DNA of 64,000 nt from Prostheceraeus crozeri (taxonomy: Eukaryota > Platyhelminthes > Polycladida > Euryleptidae), in contig CAJQUW010009024.1 of assembly GCA_907163375.1 (NCBI GenBank), positions 129,001 to 193,000 on the forward strand, read 5' to 3'. The translations under genes were made by a program, and so were the position numbers. This document shows positions 28,674 through 38,912 of this stretch, piece after piece. The stretch's first letter is position 1; every line of letters starts with the position of its first letter. Under the pieces are notes generated by a model. That model was not told the DNA's origin, did no database searches, and saw only the letters and a program-made list of their open reading frames with translations.

Positions 28674-29851
28674 ATCTTGGCGAGAGTGACGAAGGGTGAG
28701 ATGAAGCATGATGAGGTGTTGATGGTGATGTATTGTGTGTGGTGTGATGTTCCTTGTAGTGCGTATGATGTCGAGTTTGTGAAGGCTCATGCTAATTGTC
28801 CTCTGTGAGTGATCGGGAAGGAAATGATGAGTCAAGTGTTGAGTGGTGAGCGGGGGAGCGCATTTGTTCAAGGCGAACCAGTGCGTTTTCCAGTCGTGAA
28901 TGTCGATTTGGATAAGGATGATGAAGTGGTGACTAAAGTAAAGAGGAAGTTGATTGCCGAGAGTGATGATCATGAGGATGAGGCTATGGAGAGTGTTGTA
29001 ATGAAGAAGGGGTGTGTTGAGAGGTTGAGTGATGCTGATGAGCTTGAGCGAGCTGTCGCGTCGATTGAGCCACTAGCAAAGCCACGGGCTCAATCGTCGC
29101 CGAGATGAGCGTGTGATGCCTAATTGTGTTGTGAGAGTGAGTCAGTCGAGTGTGCCGAGTAAAGTGGTGCTGTGGAAGAATGATGCGCTGACGTATGGGA
29201 ATGTGAGGAATGAGTGTGACAGGTTGCGGGGAAAGTTGAATGCTGCAAAGTGCACGTTGAAATAAGTGACTGTGGAAAGGGATCGTTTGAAGAGAGAGTC
29301 GGAGGACTTTGCGAGTGTGAAGAGAGTTGTTTGAGGCGAGGCAGAAAATGGTGAATGAGAGAAAGCTGAAGGAGACGCTTGAGTCGAAGTTGGAGAGTTG
29401 TGAGAACTGTCGAGAGCGTGAGTTGAAGGAAGAGGCGATGGAATGAGTGAGAGTGTTGGAGTGTCAGTTGACTGTGCAGTCGGAAGTGTCGCCTGAAACG
29501 GTCACGCCCTTCACATACCTGTGGCGGGTTATGTCCCGGACCGCCTATTAATTTATGGAGGTGTGACTCCAGACACAAGCCAAGAGTGCTTTAACTGCAC
29601 GGATGTCCGATGTTATCACATCAAAATACATCACAAGGAGGACATCCGTGTCCTATTATAGAAAGCCTCACAAATTTCGTAAGTATTATGACTGGAACAT
29701 AACATTATACCATCTTTCTCATTCTTACTTCTTTCATTGCAGGCCAACTGAAAAAGCAATAATCCCATCACAACCCACGTCCCATGAACGCACCATGGGC
29801 TCTCTTAAGGGCCAACCTTCTAATGCAGCGAACGTGGTCCCAAGCCCACCA

Positions 29852-29867
29852 CATGTCTTCGGACATG
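29852..29867 (+). ncRNA. UUCG-tetraloop hairpin, left arm
   Basis: CATGTC-TTCG-GACATG, a 6-bp stem with a C-UUCG-G loop, next to the MTK stop codon. Compared with the element A copy (CATATC/GATATG), the fourth pair changed from A-T to G-C on both sides. Confidence 0.5.
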
Positions 29868-29887
29868 GATGCAGAGGGAAAGGCTGA

Positions 29888-30406
29888 AAAATGATGAAAT
29901 GAAATGGATGTGTTACATTCTGTGCCACACACACAAACACATTACAGATTTCTCTCTTCACGAGTCTGTCAAGGGCTTCATTACTGATGGATCCTACTGA
30001 AACAAGATTCGGCAAGCGCTGTTTCGTATACGGTTTACTGTGACCACTTCTGCGAAAACTTACAAGAAAGGATGATGTATAGAAACAAAATTCTTAAACA
30101 AACCGAAGTGTTAATAAAACTTAGAACAACAAGTAAACTCAACAAATTGTAATGTGTAATACTAGAAACTTGAAACATAAAGTCTATCACGTTGGTTATA
30201 ATGTACACATGCATTATTAAGTTTTGCTAGTCATCGAAATGAAAGATGAAGTATATTTCGCTACAGTCAAAACATATGAATGAACAAGAGTTTTAAATCC
30301 GAAGTTATATTCCACTGATTCATGAACACTTGCAAAGGTGTGCAAGTCATATCAAGTATATTCAACTGAGTGTCCATTCTTGACACTCATCATCATTTGA
30401 AATTAT
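29888..30406. other. No gene seen between the MTK and RING-like genes
   Basis: Conserved with the right arm (about 52,926-53,440). The first ~170 bases (GTGCCACACACAC, TTTCTCTCTTCACGAG) recall the stretch left of the hairpin in element A at 15,880-15,930 and in the spacer. This is probably an untranslated 3' region. Confidence 0.45.
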
Positions 30407-30925
30407 TTGAAAATGAAAAGTTGCATTCGATTCCCAACTTCATGGTTGGTAGGAGGAGACCTTGGCTATTCGTTGAAAGCTATAGAAAGTGCTACAAATC
30501 TAAATGAAAATATAAAAGCTGGGGCTTTCGTTGAAAGACTAATGGATCTAGATGAGTATGCTATAAATCATCATTTGGATCGAAGTTGGATAGATGATTG
30601 TTCCATGCTGCATTGTAATGATAGTGAAACTAGGAGTATGAAATTGGTACGGTCTGGAGTGAAAAAGAAAAAAGTGGCATTTGCAACTGATTTGACAAGT
30701 AGCTCTATCAATAAAAGTGACTTCAGAAAGAAATTGGAAGTAAAATTATTTTAAATTATTATGTGAACGGAACTGTGTTGAGTGTTTTAAAAAGGAACGG
30801 TCCCTTCTCTTTTTACCATGTTGTCATTCTGTTATGTGTTCTACGTGCTATGTACCTTTGGAAACTATGTAGTGGCCCATCTGTGATCAAGAAATAATTT
30901 CAACAGTTAATGTATATAAATGATT
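30407..30925 (+). mobile_element. RING-like protein of element B, left arm (fossil)
   Basis: Starts MKMKSCIRFPTSWLVGG; a ~115-residue N-terminal region of unknown type is followed by a C-terminal zinc-binding part (CERNCVECFK, LPCCHSVMCSTCY, and WPICDQE) with the cysteine/histidine spacing of a C3HC4 RING. The last part resembles the RING of inhibitor-of-apoptosis proteins, which ubiquitinate targets. There is no BIR domain. The right-arm copy (52,925-52,400) is almost the same. It looks broken. Confidence 0.55.
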
Positions 30926-30967
30926 TTCATGCAATTCTTGTCGATTTTAGAACAGTCATCTATGACC

Positions 30968-31276
30968 ATGACACCACTGTATCGCCGTCTCATTGAAAAG
31001 AGAAAGCATAATTACACAAGGCAGTGGATTCTTGTGTTGGAAAAACTATTATCATCCAGTGATTGTAGAGAGATGATACATCGCTTGAGTAATGCTATCA
31101 TCATTCACGCAAACTGTGAAGATGTTGACTATATGCTATCTTATAATTATAAACCAAAGCAGTTTACAAATACACTTTCAACATTGATACATCGTGGTCT
31201 TCTTTCATTACCTTGCTTGGAGTTATGTATCCTACACGTTGCTTATGGGAAGCCTTTTCCACTTAAACACAATTGA
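30968..31276 (+). CDS. Unrecognised ~100-aa protein, left arm
   Basis: From MTMTPLYRRLIEKRK the frame holds a mostly helical protein with CREMIHRLSNAIIIHANCED and ends before KPFPLKHN. It overlaps the next gene's start by about 80 bases in another frame, typical of compact viral gene blocks. The right arm keeps a similar product (52,340-52,059). No family is recognised. Confidence 0.4.
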   Translation: MTPLYRRLIEKRKHNYTRQWILVLEKLLSSSDCREMIHRLSNAIIIHANCEDVDYMLSYNYKPKQFTNTLSTLIHRGLLSLPCLELCILHVAYGKPFPLKHN

Positions 31277-31556
31277 TGCAAAGGCATTAAACTTTACAAG
31301 CATCATCATACAAACAGATTGTTCATGTCTGTCTCATAACATATCAGCAAACGACACAGCTGAACTGTTTCCATTGAACTATAGTACCTCGCTGAATGAT
31401 ACATTACAGCTACCCACACATGTATCTGCTTCTGATTATCCCACTGGTACTGTGGCTGTTCTCAGTGTATTGCTTTTTACTAGTGCTGTACTCAATGTCT
31501 TCCTCTATTTCATTGCGTTTACGTCGGTGATGCTTCGACGCTGCTGTCGTGTTTAA
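31194..31556 (+). CDS. Single-pass membrane protein, left arm
   Basis: A 120-residue frame. An N-terminal hydrophobic stretch (MVFFHYLAWSYVSYTLLMG) could be a signal peptide. The middle has several N-x-S/T sites (NFTS, NISAND, NYSTS, NDT), and a C-terminal membrane segment (VAVLSVLLFTSAVLNVFLYF) is followed by a basic tail, MLRRCCRV. This is the plan of a type I membrane glycoprotein. It is conserved in the right arm (52,141-51,779). A role at a virion or cell membrane is inference. Confidence 0.55.
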   Translation: MVFFHYLAWSYVSYTLLMGSLFHLNTIDAKALNFTSIIIQTDCSCLSHNISANDTAELFPLNYSTSLNDTLQLPTHVSASDYPTGTVAVLSVLLFTSAVLNVFLYFIAFTSVMLRRCCRV

Positions 31557-31587
31557 GCAAAGAACACTCTAACATCCACCTGTAAAA

Positions 31588-31989
31588 ATGGCTAGACGTC
31601 GTTCATCTCACCGTTCACGCAGACAAAAGTGTCAATCAAATGCAAACAAAAAGTGCTGTCTCACTCTTCGTCGCTTATTAAAATTAAAGCCATCTCATCG
31701 ATGTGAGGCAATGAAGCTGGCAAACAAAGCCTTCATTCGTAAAATGTGTGCGGAAATACGAAAAGTGCGTTATATGACATTGAATAACAAAAAGGCCAAT
31801 GCAATTGCCAGGCATGGTAAAGTTCTTCGCATCTCGAGCAATCCAAAAACATTAATTCCTACAAAGCGCAAACTATTATCACAGCGCGGTGGCTTCTTAC
31901 CACTTTTAGCGTCTATCATCATGGCAGCTGCCGGTCTTGCTTTGGGAGGATTAGCTGGTGCTCTCGCGAATAAAGCCATTAGTGGATAG
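31588..31989 (+). CDS. pX-like basic protein with GGFLP hydrophobic tail, left arm
   Basis: 133 residues. The N-terminal half is strongly basic (MARRRSSHRSRRQK). The C-terminal part, RGGFLPLLASIIMAAAGLAL followed by GG and AGALANKAI, is the signature tail seen in Polinton/adintovirus proteins compared with adenovirus pX or a membrane-active virion protein. It lies directly before the ATPase gene, and the right-arm copy (51,747-51,346) is nearly identical. Confidence 0.65.
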   Translation: MARRRSSHRSRRQKCQSNANKKCCLTLRRLLKLKPSHRCEAMKLANKAFIRKMCAEIRKVRYMTLNNKKANAIARHGKVLRISSNPKTLIPTKRKLLSQRGGFLPLLASIIMAAAGLALGGLAGALANKAISG

Positions 31990-32028
31990 ATACTTAGTTA
32001 AATGGTATGACTTTTCATCAAAATCAAC

Positions 32029-32649
32029 ATGGATTTCCGTTTGCGCTGTAATCGCACTATGTGTATCGTAGGACCCTCTCATAGTAGGAAGACACATTTA
32101 ACACTACAATTGTTGGAGCGTCGTAATGAGATTTTTGACTGCATACCGAATCGTATTGTTTGGTGCTATGGAATTTATCAACATGAGTTACATCGTGAAT
32201 TGGTTGGTAAAGGTTACTTGGTTCAACCGGGGATTATCAGCACTGCTGATATTCAACCCTATGATATTATCATTCTTGATGATTTACTTAATGAGAGTAA
32301 GAACTCACAAGAAGTAACTGCTATGTTTACCAAGGCTGCTCATCACAAACCATGCTTTATCATTTTTATTATGCAAAATCTTTTTCCAAGTGGAAAGGAA
32401 GCACGGACTCGAAGTCTAAACACGCATTACTACATCATCTTTAAAAATCCTCGTGATAAAAGTCAAGTTGAATTCCTATCTCGACAAGCTCTTCCTCGCA
32501 AGTCAAAAGCCTTAATTGAAGTATTTGAGGCTGCTACGGAAAACCCCTATAATTATTTATTTTTAGACTTTACCCAGGAGTGTCCTGAGGATTATCGCTT
32601 ACGTAGTCATCTCTTTGAGAAACCCATGATCATATATAAATTGTTATGA
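32029..32649 (+). mobile_element. Packaging ATPase (A32/FtsK-HerA type) of element B, left arm (fossil)
   Basis: A 206-residue frame with a P-loop-like segment (CIVGPSHSRKTHLTLQLL) near residue 15, a Walker B-like strand (YDIIILDDLLNES) near residue 85 and a sensor-like ...IIFIMQNLF strand. Order and length fit the genome-packaging ATPases of Polintons and related viruses, which pump DNA into the capsid. Its stop overlaps the next start (ATGAG). The right-arm copy lies at 51,310-50,811. Confidence 0.8.
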
Positions 32650-33293
32650 GCGGTTTTCAACGCATAATTGCTATTCCACAAGAAGAATATATACATCTGA
32701 CTACAATGCAGAGTGTTCAACAACCTTGGGCAAATCAAATGTCACAACTTAATCAGCAATATGAACAAGAAGCTGTACAAAGTAAAAATCCACATGATCG
32801 TTTGATAAAGCAGAGTTCTACCTTAGAAGAAATGAAACAATTGAAAGAAAAAATTTGCAATGATCTTTCGCTTGGTTCACCCAAACCCTATCGCAATCGC
32901 GCACTGAGCTTATATCGAAGTCTCGAACCCAACTTGAAAATCACACAACGAGGTGAAGTGGTAGGTGATGATGGTGCAGTCATTAGGGACTCAAGAGTGG
33001 AAGATTTAATTAATCATGCTGTTCGTGATCGTCGTCGTCACTTTACACCTACAGGATGGGAGTTCTTTTTAAAATGTATGAAGAAATTCAATGTTCCAAA
33101 GGCAATTCTTGGTCGTGATACCTTGCAGGAAATGGAAAATGATTCTACACCTAGGAAGAGAAAGTTGCGCAAGTGTAGAGAGAGACCTAAAAAGATAATC
33201 AAGCAAACTTTGAAAACACCCGAGAAGTTGCCAAAGCGTATACCAAAACCTTCAACACATTATCCATCATTTGATTTTATCACAGACTTCTAA
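32646..33293 (+). CDS. Conserved Polinton-type protein of unknown role (215 aa), left arm
   Basis: Starts MSGFQRIIAIPQEEY, overlapping the ATPase stop by four bases. A coiled-coil-prone N terminus (residues 20-80) is followed by a conserved-looking block, GWEFFLKCMKKFNVPKAILG, and a strongly basic tail (RKRKLRKCRERPKK). Proteins of this plan are common beside the ATPase and integrase in animal Mavericks. The basic tail suggests DNA or RNA contact. The right-arm copy is 50,807-50,160. Confidence 0.55.
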   Translation: MSGFQRIIAIPQEEYIHLTTMQSVQQPWANQMSQLNQQYEQEAVQSKNPHDRLIKQSSTLEEMKQLKEKICNDLSLGSPKPYRNRALSLYRSLEPNLKITQRGEVVGDDGAVIRDSRVEDLINHAVRDRRRHFTPTGWEFFLKCMKKFNVPKAILGRDTLQEMENDSTPRKRKLRKCRERPKKIIKQTLKTPEKLPKRIPKPSTHYPSFDFITDF

Positions 33294-33294
33294 T

Positions 33295-33489
33295 ATGAAG
33301 AAGCTATGTTGCATCCCATGTTCAGAGTTGCCAAACATTCATGTGTCATTGAACTGCTTAAGTACATGTTGCAAAAGTGATTCATACAAGACGGCTCAAA
33401 AAAGTAGCAAAAACAGGTCTCAAACACAAACGCAAACCCTAGCGGAGAAAAAGACTGATACTTTGAGGCAAATAAACAATCCCTCTTAA
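33295..33489 (+). CDS. Small Cys-rich protein, left arm
   Basis: From MKKLCCIPCSELPN the frame encodes ~64 residues with six cysteines in the first 30 and a Lys/Ser/Gln-rich end. It fills the gap between the 215-residue protein and the integrase, and the product is identical in the right arm (50,158-49,964). Family unknown; it could be incidental. Confidence 0.35.
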   Translation: MKKLCCIPCSELPNIHVSLNCLSTCCKSDSYKTAQKSSKNRSQTQTQTLAEKKTDTLRQINNPS

Positions 33490-33495
33490 TAGACG

Positions 33496-34547
33496 ATGGA
33501 TGAACAACTGAAATCAATTTACTATAACCCAAAGCATTATGCAGGTTATGCTTCAGTGAAAAGGTTGTCACAAGCAAGTGGTTATTCACAAAAACAAGTG
33601 AAGAGATGGTTAAAAGCTCAACCTGCATATACATTGCACACACAAGCTCGAAAACGTTATCCTACCCGTTCATATATCGTCCATGATATTGATGAACAGT
33701 GGCAAGATTTGGCTGATGTTTCTTTATTAGCTAAAAAGAATAAAGGCTATCGCTTTCTCCTAACTGTCATTGACTTATTTTCTCGTTATGCTTGGGTTCA
33801 ACCACTCAAGACAAAGCGTGGTGAAGAAGTGGCTGAGGCTTTTCAAAATATTTTCAGTGAAGGACGCATTCCCACACGTATTCAAACTGATCAATGGAAA
33901 AAGTTTGAAAACAGACATGTGCGTGCTTTATTTCGCAAACACAACATTGAGCTGTTTAGTGTGAAAAGTGCATACAAGAACGCTTTAATCGTACACTGAA
34001 AACTCGTCTATGGCGCTATTTCACTGCAAAAGTAACACAAAAGTGGACGGATGTATTACAAGATACAGTACACGCTTACAATCATTCTGTTCATCGTTGA
34101 TTGGTCACAAACCTGCTGACAAAACTCCAGACGTGGTGGATACAATCCGTTGAAATCAATGCTAAACGCAAGCAACCATCACAAGGTAAACGTGACATTC
34201 AGGTTGATGACAAAGTTCGCATTTCCAAGGTGAAAAGCGTGTTTGCGAAAGAATGTCTTCCCAATTGGACGGAAGAAATATTTTCTGTCTCTGAGGTTAA
34301 CGAGAAATTCAAGCCCACTGCCTACAAGCTTCGCGATTATCATGGTGAAGAGATTGAAGGGAGTTTTTATCGTCATGAGATAACACCCATCACCAAAGAA
34401 GATGATGACTACATGGTTGAAAAGATACTTCATCACCAAATGCGACAAGGGGAAAAGTGGAGCCTGGTGAAATGGGCTGGCTATCCAAATTCAATGAACA
34501 GTTGGATTCGTCATTCTGACCTTTATCGTGTTAGTCAACGTTCCTAA
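33496..34547 (+). mobile_element. INT: Retroviral-type integrase with chromodomain, element B left arm (fossil)
   Basis: N-terminal part with DNA-contact helices, then the rve core with DLADVSLLAKKNKGYRFLL, VIDLFSRYAWVQPL and IQTDQWKKF around the first two catalytic acidic residues. The C-terminal part has a chromodomain (YMVEKILHHQ, WSLVKWAGYPNSMNSWI). Polinton integrases insert the linear element into host DNA, and a chromodomain may steer them to chromatin. It looks broken, as does its partner at 49,957-48,907. Confidence 0.9.
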
Positions 34548-34589
34548 GCAAAGTAATGAATTGTGTAAATATAAATAAATAAATACCTA

Positions 34590-34977
34590 TGGATCAAACT
34601 GCTACGTTTCATTCTGCCCCCTCCTATGCTAGTCATGGAGCTGGATTTCCCGTTTATGCTGGATCGAGACGTCAAAAAGGGGTAGCCTATTGGGTGCTGT
34701 CAAGGGTATGATGCGCCCCACTATCGCAAATGTGGGAAAATCAGCTTTAAAGGAAGCTGTAGGATTAGCAGCAGATGTAGCAAGTGATGCGCTTTCAGGA
34801 AGATTGCCGATTCGTGAATCTCTAAAGCGTCATGGAATACAGCGTTTGAAGAATGTCGGTAAGGCTGGTATCAGGTCTGTCATCAGTCATATCAATCCAC
34901 TCTCTACTTCAGGCAAACGTAAGCGAAGAGCATCTCTTATACCTCCTAGCAAACGCAGACGACGTGGACTGTTTTAA
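34590..34977 (+). mobile_element. Second pX-like basic virion protein, left arm (fossil)
   Basis: Begins MDQTATFHSAPSYASHGAG and includes FPVYAGSRRQKG, the start typical of a small Polinton/adintovirus protein that precedes the capsid gene. It continues as a helical, Ala/Lys-rich region and ends basic (SGKRKRRASL, SKRRRRGLF). Three bases separate it from the capsid ATG. Likely core or cement protein; the role is inference. Confidence 0.55.
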
Positions 34978-34979
34978 AT

Positions 34980-36262
34980 ATGGAATGTAAAACCTCATCC
35001 CTTTGCTTATTTGATAGAACACCTATACAGACGGATATCATTAGAAATTATGTATCCATTCGTTATCCACAGACAAGTATTGATTCTGGTAGTGTCATTG
35101 AGTTTTTAATACCAGGAAATGATGCTGAGTACATCGATGTAAATGACATCAATCTACATGTCAAGTTTAAGATAGTAAATAAGGACGGTACAAACCTTGA
35201 CGACAAGCACAAAGTAGCCGTGAATAACTTGGCAATAGCAACGCTCTTCAAGGATGTATCATTGACCATTGGTGAAACTCGGGTTGAAGGTGGTCAACAC
35301 AGCTATCCCTATCTCGGTTATTTTTCAACAATCATGCAGTTCCAGCCACAAGCACAAAGGAGTCACATGGATGTTATGGGTTGGTGTAAAGATGAAGCTG
35401 GTAAATTTGATAGTGACAAAAACAAGGGATTTGTCACTCGTGAAAAGTGGACTGCAGAAAGTAGGGTGTGTGAATTATATTGTCCCCTATACTTGGACTT
35501 TTTCCGTCAATCACGTTTCTTAATGTCAAAAGTAGACATGCGAGTTCATCTCTTGCCGAACGATCCTAAATTTGTATTGAGTTCTTATGGAGCAAAGACT
35601 GAATTTAAGATTGTGTTTGAAAGTGTTAGACTTTATGTGCGACGAATGACAGTGAATCCATCGGTGATTGATGGTCACGAGATGGGTTTGAAGAAGTATG
35701 ATGCTCTTTATGATGTAAATCATACTGAGATCCATAGTTTCACCATTCCTTGTTCGCAAAAGAGCTTTGTTAAAGATAGTTTGTTTCCTATACAATCACC
35801 AAAAATGATCATTGTGGGATTGATTGCAAATGATGCATACAATGGTAATATATCAAATAATCCCCTCAACTTTGAGCACTTTGGTTTAAATCAAATCGGA
35901 TTGTATCGCGATACTGATTGCATTCCTGGTACTCCTTTTTGCCCAGACTTCGCTAATGGACATTATTCTCGCTCATATCAAAAAATACTATGGAGACATT
36001 TAAATACTGGAATACTTATGACACCAATGGTTTGACCTATGCTGAATTTGCTAAAGGTTATACACTTTATGCATTTGATTTGACAGCAAACAATGAAGCA
36101 GGTGCTTCTTATCGTCCGGGCACAGCCACGAAGGGTCTTAAACTAGAATTCTTCTTTGAAAAATATTTGACGAAAACAGTCAATGTACTCATCTATGCTG
36201 TGTACGATTCCACCATTCGAATTAACAGACTACGTGACGTTTCCGCTTCTTATACAAGTTAA
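34980..36262 (+). mobile_element. MCP: Major capsid protein of element B, left arm (fossil)
   Basis: Polinton-type double jelly-roll capsid. The N-terminal signature runs through LFDRTPIQTDI, SGSVIEFLIPGNDAEYID and LHVKFKI, followed by VAVNNLAIATLFKDVSLTIG, YPYLGYFSTIM and LDFFRQSRFL. The end reads YGVYDS-like strands and the stop overlaps the protease start. It would form the capsomers of an icosahedral particle. It looks broken. The right arm has a close partner at 48,480-47,193, and a distant relative lies at 1-570. Confidence 0.92.
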
Positions 36263-36720
36263 TGAGTTGGTTATCTGATGCAGAGCTAGAGAGAGTCGTT
36301 CAAGAACATGGTGATGAACGCACTGTTGCAGGATTTCGAGGTGTGTTTTCCATTAATAATATGCTCACAGTTTTACCAAAACCGCCCTCATTCATTATCA
36401 TGAATACTGATACAGCACACTTCCCCGGTAAACACTGGAAAGTTTTGTTTATTGATAAAAACTATTGCGGTGAAATCTATGATTCATTGGCCTTAACAAA
36501 CTGTGATTATGTCACACGTTTCATGACCGTCATTCACGAAAATGGATTCGCAATGCTTTGGCCTATCAACATCCCTTGTCTTCAACATGTGGAGCATATG
36601 CCCTCTACTTTCTAATGCAACGACTACATTATGACTCTTTACATGACATTTGTAAACATTTTTCACATGATACCCTTGTCAATGAAAAGCGCATTCGTAA
36701 CTTTTATAAAAGCATTCAAT
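36262..36720 (+). mobile_element. PRO: Adenain-like cysteine protease of element B, left arm (fossil)
   Basis: Starts MSWLSDAELERVVQ, sharing its ATG with the capsid stop. NTDTAHFPGKHW holds the catalytic histidine, and the C-terminal part has the cysteine motif seen more clearly in the right-arm copy (STCGAYAYYF). Adenovirus-type maturation proteases trim virion precursors. AATAAA at 36,718-36,723 ends the block. It looks broken. Confidence 0.85.
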
Positions 36721-36869
36721 AAATATGTACGATTATAATTAGTTTTCTTTATTATACTTCAATGGAAAAGTAGATGATGTGATTGAATAGGTTGTATTTA
36801 GTCATCAAACATGAATAGGTAGAGATAAGAAGACATTGTTCACTTGCTACATTCATGCTTATGAGTGTT

Positions 36870-37193
36870 GGTTTGTTGAAGGTAAGTCATTATGCGAGGA
36901 TGTATACGTTCTCTATACTTGTTCCAACTTCAGGATGTAAAATGTATAACACCATATTGATCATAAAGAGCAATGAAATCTCGTCGAATAATGAATAGAC
37001 GTCCACCTAGAGGGATATAGTACATTGGATGATGCATGATATGTAAAGCATCGTGGAGGTTATCCATTTGAAAAGGGGATAAACTTATTTTAACTTGTCG
37101 ATGAGTATCGTAAAAGGTAATGCGTCGAGCTTTCCATGTAACGTGACACTGAGAAGAGAGCTTGGCAATCATGGTTAGTTTTAGACACATCAA
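36870..37193 (-). CDS. PC4-like ssDNA-binding candidate, short form, left arm
   Basis: Minus-strand protein, about 108 residues: KLSSQCHVTWKARRITFYDT, QVKISLSPFQMDNL, GGRLFIIRRDF and SWNKYRERIHPRIMTY. It matches the first ~110 residues of the element A protein at 7,770. The two strands and following helix resemble the PC4 single-stranded DNA-binding core; this is a fold guess. It is transcribed divergently from the nuclease-like gene, 44 bases away. In the right arm the gene is split by a LINE. Confidence 0.5.
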
Positions 37194-37237
37194 AACGTTT
37201 GCTTAGTCTTCTCGTTTAAGCCAAGCATTCATAAGAA

Positions 37238-37803
37238 ATGGACGAAGTCATGTTAAGGTTGATCATCATATTATCATTTGCAATAGTGACATTAGCGGGA
37301 CGAGGATTAGATGACGCAGTTCGTCTCATCAAATCACCTATTCATGCAACAAGACCTATTGAAGATGTAATTCTTTCCGGTATAGCCGATCCTTGGCAAA
37401 ATCATGCTTACAAACTTCAGATTTTACGTCAGCGAATGGGTCATGCGTGGAAATGGTGTTAACAGATCATGGCTTTAAGCGATCGCCTGTAGGTGGCATC
37501 GATTTGATCAATCCTGTACGTCGCATTGCAATGGAATTAAAAAATAGCTGCCATGTGAGCTCATCAATAAAACGCGAAATATTTCATACACTTACAGACT
37601 TTAAACGTAGAAGACCAAGATATCAAGTCATATTTGGTTGTATCAACTATCGCAATATGAAAGAAGGTGGTACAAGCATACTTAGGGGAGTACATTATGT
37701 GAGAAGCCAATCACTCTTAACCAAATTCTTAGGACGACAAAAAGTGCCTACTGTGAATAGATTGAAAACAGCAGTTCGTTGTGTCATGCGACATAACGCC
37801 TAA
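37238..37803 (+). mobile_element. PD-(D/E)XK restriction-endonuclease-like protein, left arm (fossil)
   Basis: An N-terminal hydrophobic stretch (LRLIIILSFAIVTLAGRG) is followed by a region with ILSGIADPWQNHAY and RMGHAWKW. Then come HGFKRSPVGGIDLINP, IAMELKNSCHVSSSIKR and RPRYQVIFGCINYR. The order G-x-DLI, E-L-K, then SSS, then a Y-x-VIFG strand resembles type II restriction endonucleases such as the Eco47II group, whose D and E-x-K residues bind the metal. It lies between the protease and minor capsid genes. The same product is in the right arm (42,146-41,581). It looks broken, with about one break. Confidence 0.55.
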
Positions 37804-37833
37804 GCAAACGACACTTTATGTTGATACTTTAAC

Positions 37834-38912
37834 ATGGAGTTTACAGCAGTGTTTCCCAGTAATGCTCAACCTGAGTGATATGAAAATACTGCTGCCGAGT
37901 TTGAAACTGATTTAACGCAGCCGATTGACTTAAATGGTGATTGGGAAGTTGCCCTGCAAGATTTGAGCTATGTGAATAATATAAGAACTATTGCAAATTA
38001 AGAGATTACATTAGGCACTGCAACGGATCAAACTTGTACTTTCCAAAACTTGATCGCATGCATGAGCGCTTTGTGCTTTTTAAATCTGGCACTGTTGATG
38101 ACTTGATCAAACAGGTAAATTAAATAAATGGATTATCTATGTCCATCACTCGAGTACACAATAAAGCAAGGATTGATTTCCGAAATGATTATGAGCATTC
38201 ACACATTGGATTTGTTCACATCAATTCTAAATTTCGCGATTTGCTCTCTTTGAATACAGACGTCTTATGGTCATACCATGAATGGGGAAATGTGAAAATA
38301 ACATCTGAACAGCAATCCGATTGTCGAATGGTCCTTTATTTCAAACGCACAGACCCTGTTTTGCATCCCAGTCTTACATGGAAGCCAAATGAAAAGTTAC
38401 CGATACCTCCAAAGCATTATAGCAATGGCTATGATGTTTGTACATACTTGAACAAGGGTGTATCAAATCTGCACTCATATCATTTTGAATATGATCCTAA
38501 AGAAAATACATTCTGTATCAGTGTACATGGTAAAACGGTCATTCACACTTCAAAAGAGTTGACAAGGATTTTAGGATTCAAACGTGACATATTCTACGAC
38601 GAGAAGTACTGTGACTCAACATCCTTGCTCGATATGAATATCAATCACTTTTACATTTACACTAACTTTATCCATTCAACACAAGTTGGTGGTCAAATGG
38701 TTCCCCTTTTAAGATATATTCCTATTGACAGTGGCGACTTTGGTGTGACCATCCACAGAGAGTTCCTGAACAAGGTATACACTCCATACAATGTATCACG
38801 ATTATACCATTGCAAATTTGGTATCTATGATGATAGTGGTAATCCTATTCAATTCATTGGTGGTCGTACTGTCTTAACACTTCATTTTCGTCAGATAACA
38901 TCAAATCACTAA
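37834..38912 (+). mobile_element. Minor capsid (penton-like) protein of element B, left arm (fossil)
   Basis: Starts MEFTAVFPSNAQPE and continues with QPIDLNGDWEVALQDLSY, the N-terminal signature of Polinton minor capsid proteins. The C-terminal half (38,139-38,912) has LSLNTDVLWSYHEW, GYDVCTYLN and LYHCKFGIYD. These single jelly-roll proteins sit at capsid vertices. The inverted repeat ends inside this gene (38,151), so only this arm has the C-terminal half, and only the other arm has most of the middle. Both are broken. Confidence 0.8.

Larger units (their letters stand above)
27980..29887 (+). mobile_element. MTK gene, left arm copy (fossil, split by a LINE)
   Basis: Starts MTKKCNKKLQIFKCSCG nine bases after a CTTTTCAG acceptor. 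The Cys-rich N terminus is interrupted at 28,067-28,673 by a LINE tail. The acidic middle (about 28,809-29,108), the coiled-coil region and the C-terminal KGQPSNAANVVPSPPHVFG segment follow. It is clearly the same gene as 54,750-53,445 and a relative of 17,222-16,000. It looks broken by several changes besides the insertion. Function unknown. Confidence 0.65.
23755..38151 (+). mobile_element. Left arm of the giant inverted repeat: element B, Polinton/Maverick-like (fossil)
   Basis: About 14.4 kb, matched in inverted orientation by 40,678-58,165. It carries terminal block, promoter, piggyBac copy, MTK gene, RING-like protein, membrane protein, pX-like protein, ATPase, integrase, second pX-like protein, capsid, protease, PC4-like, nuclease-like and minor capsid genes, the gene set of a Polinton/adintovirus apart from the polymerase. 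LINE tails at 25,036 and 28,067 are private to this arm. It looks broken, with several breaks. Near identity of the arms by eye suggests a fairly recent duplication of an older element. Confidence 0.85.

Noticed and set aside
28620-29578. His/Ser/Leu-rich minus-strand frames opposite the MTK gene
   Set aside because: Low-complexity shadows of a Glu/Arg/Val-rich coiled-coil region.
35526-35795. Minus-strand frame opposite the capsid gene, and its mirror at 47,660-47,929
   Set aside because: Shadow of the capsid coding sequence; conserved only because the arms are duplicated.
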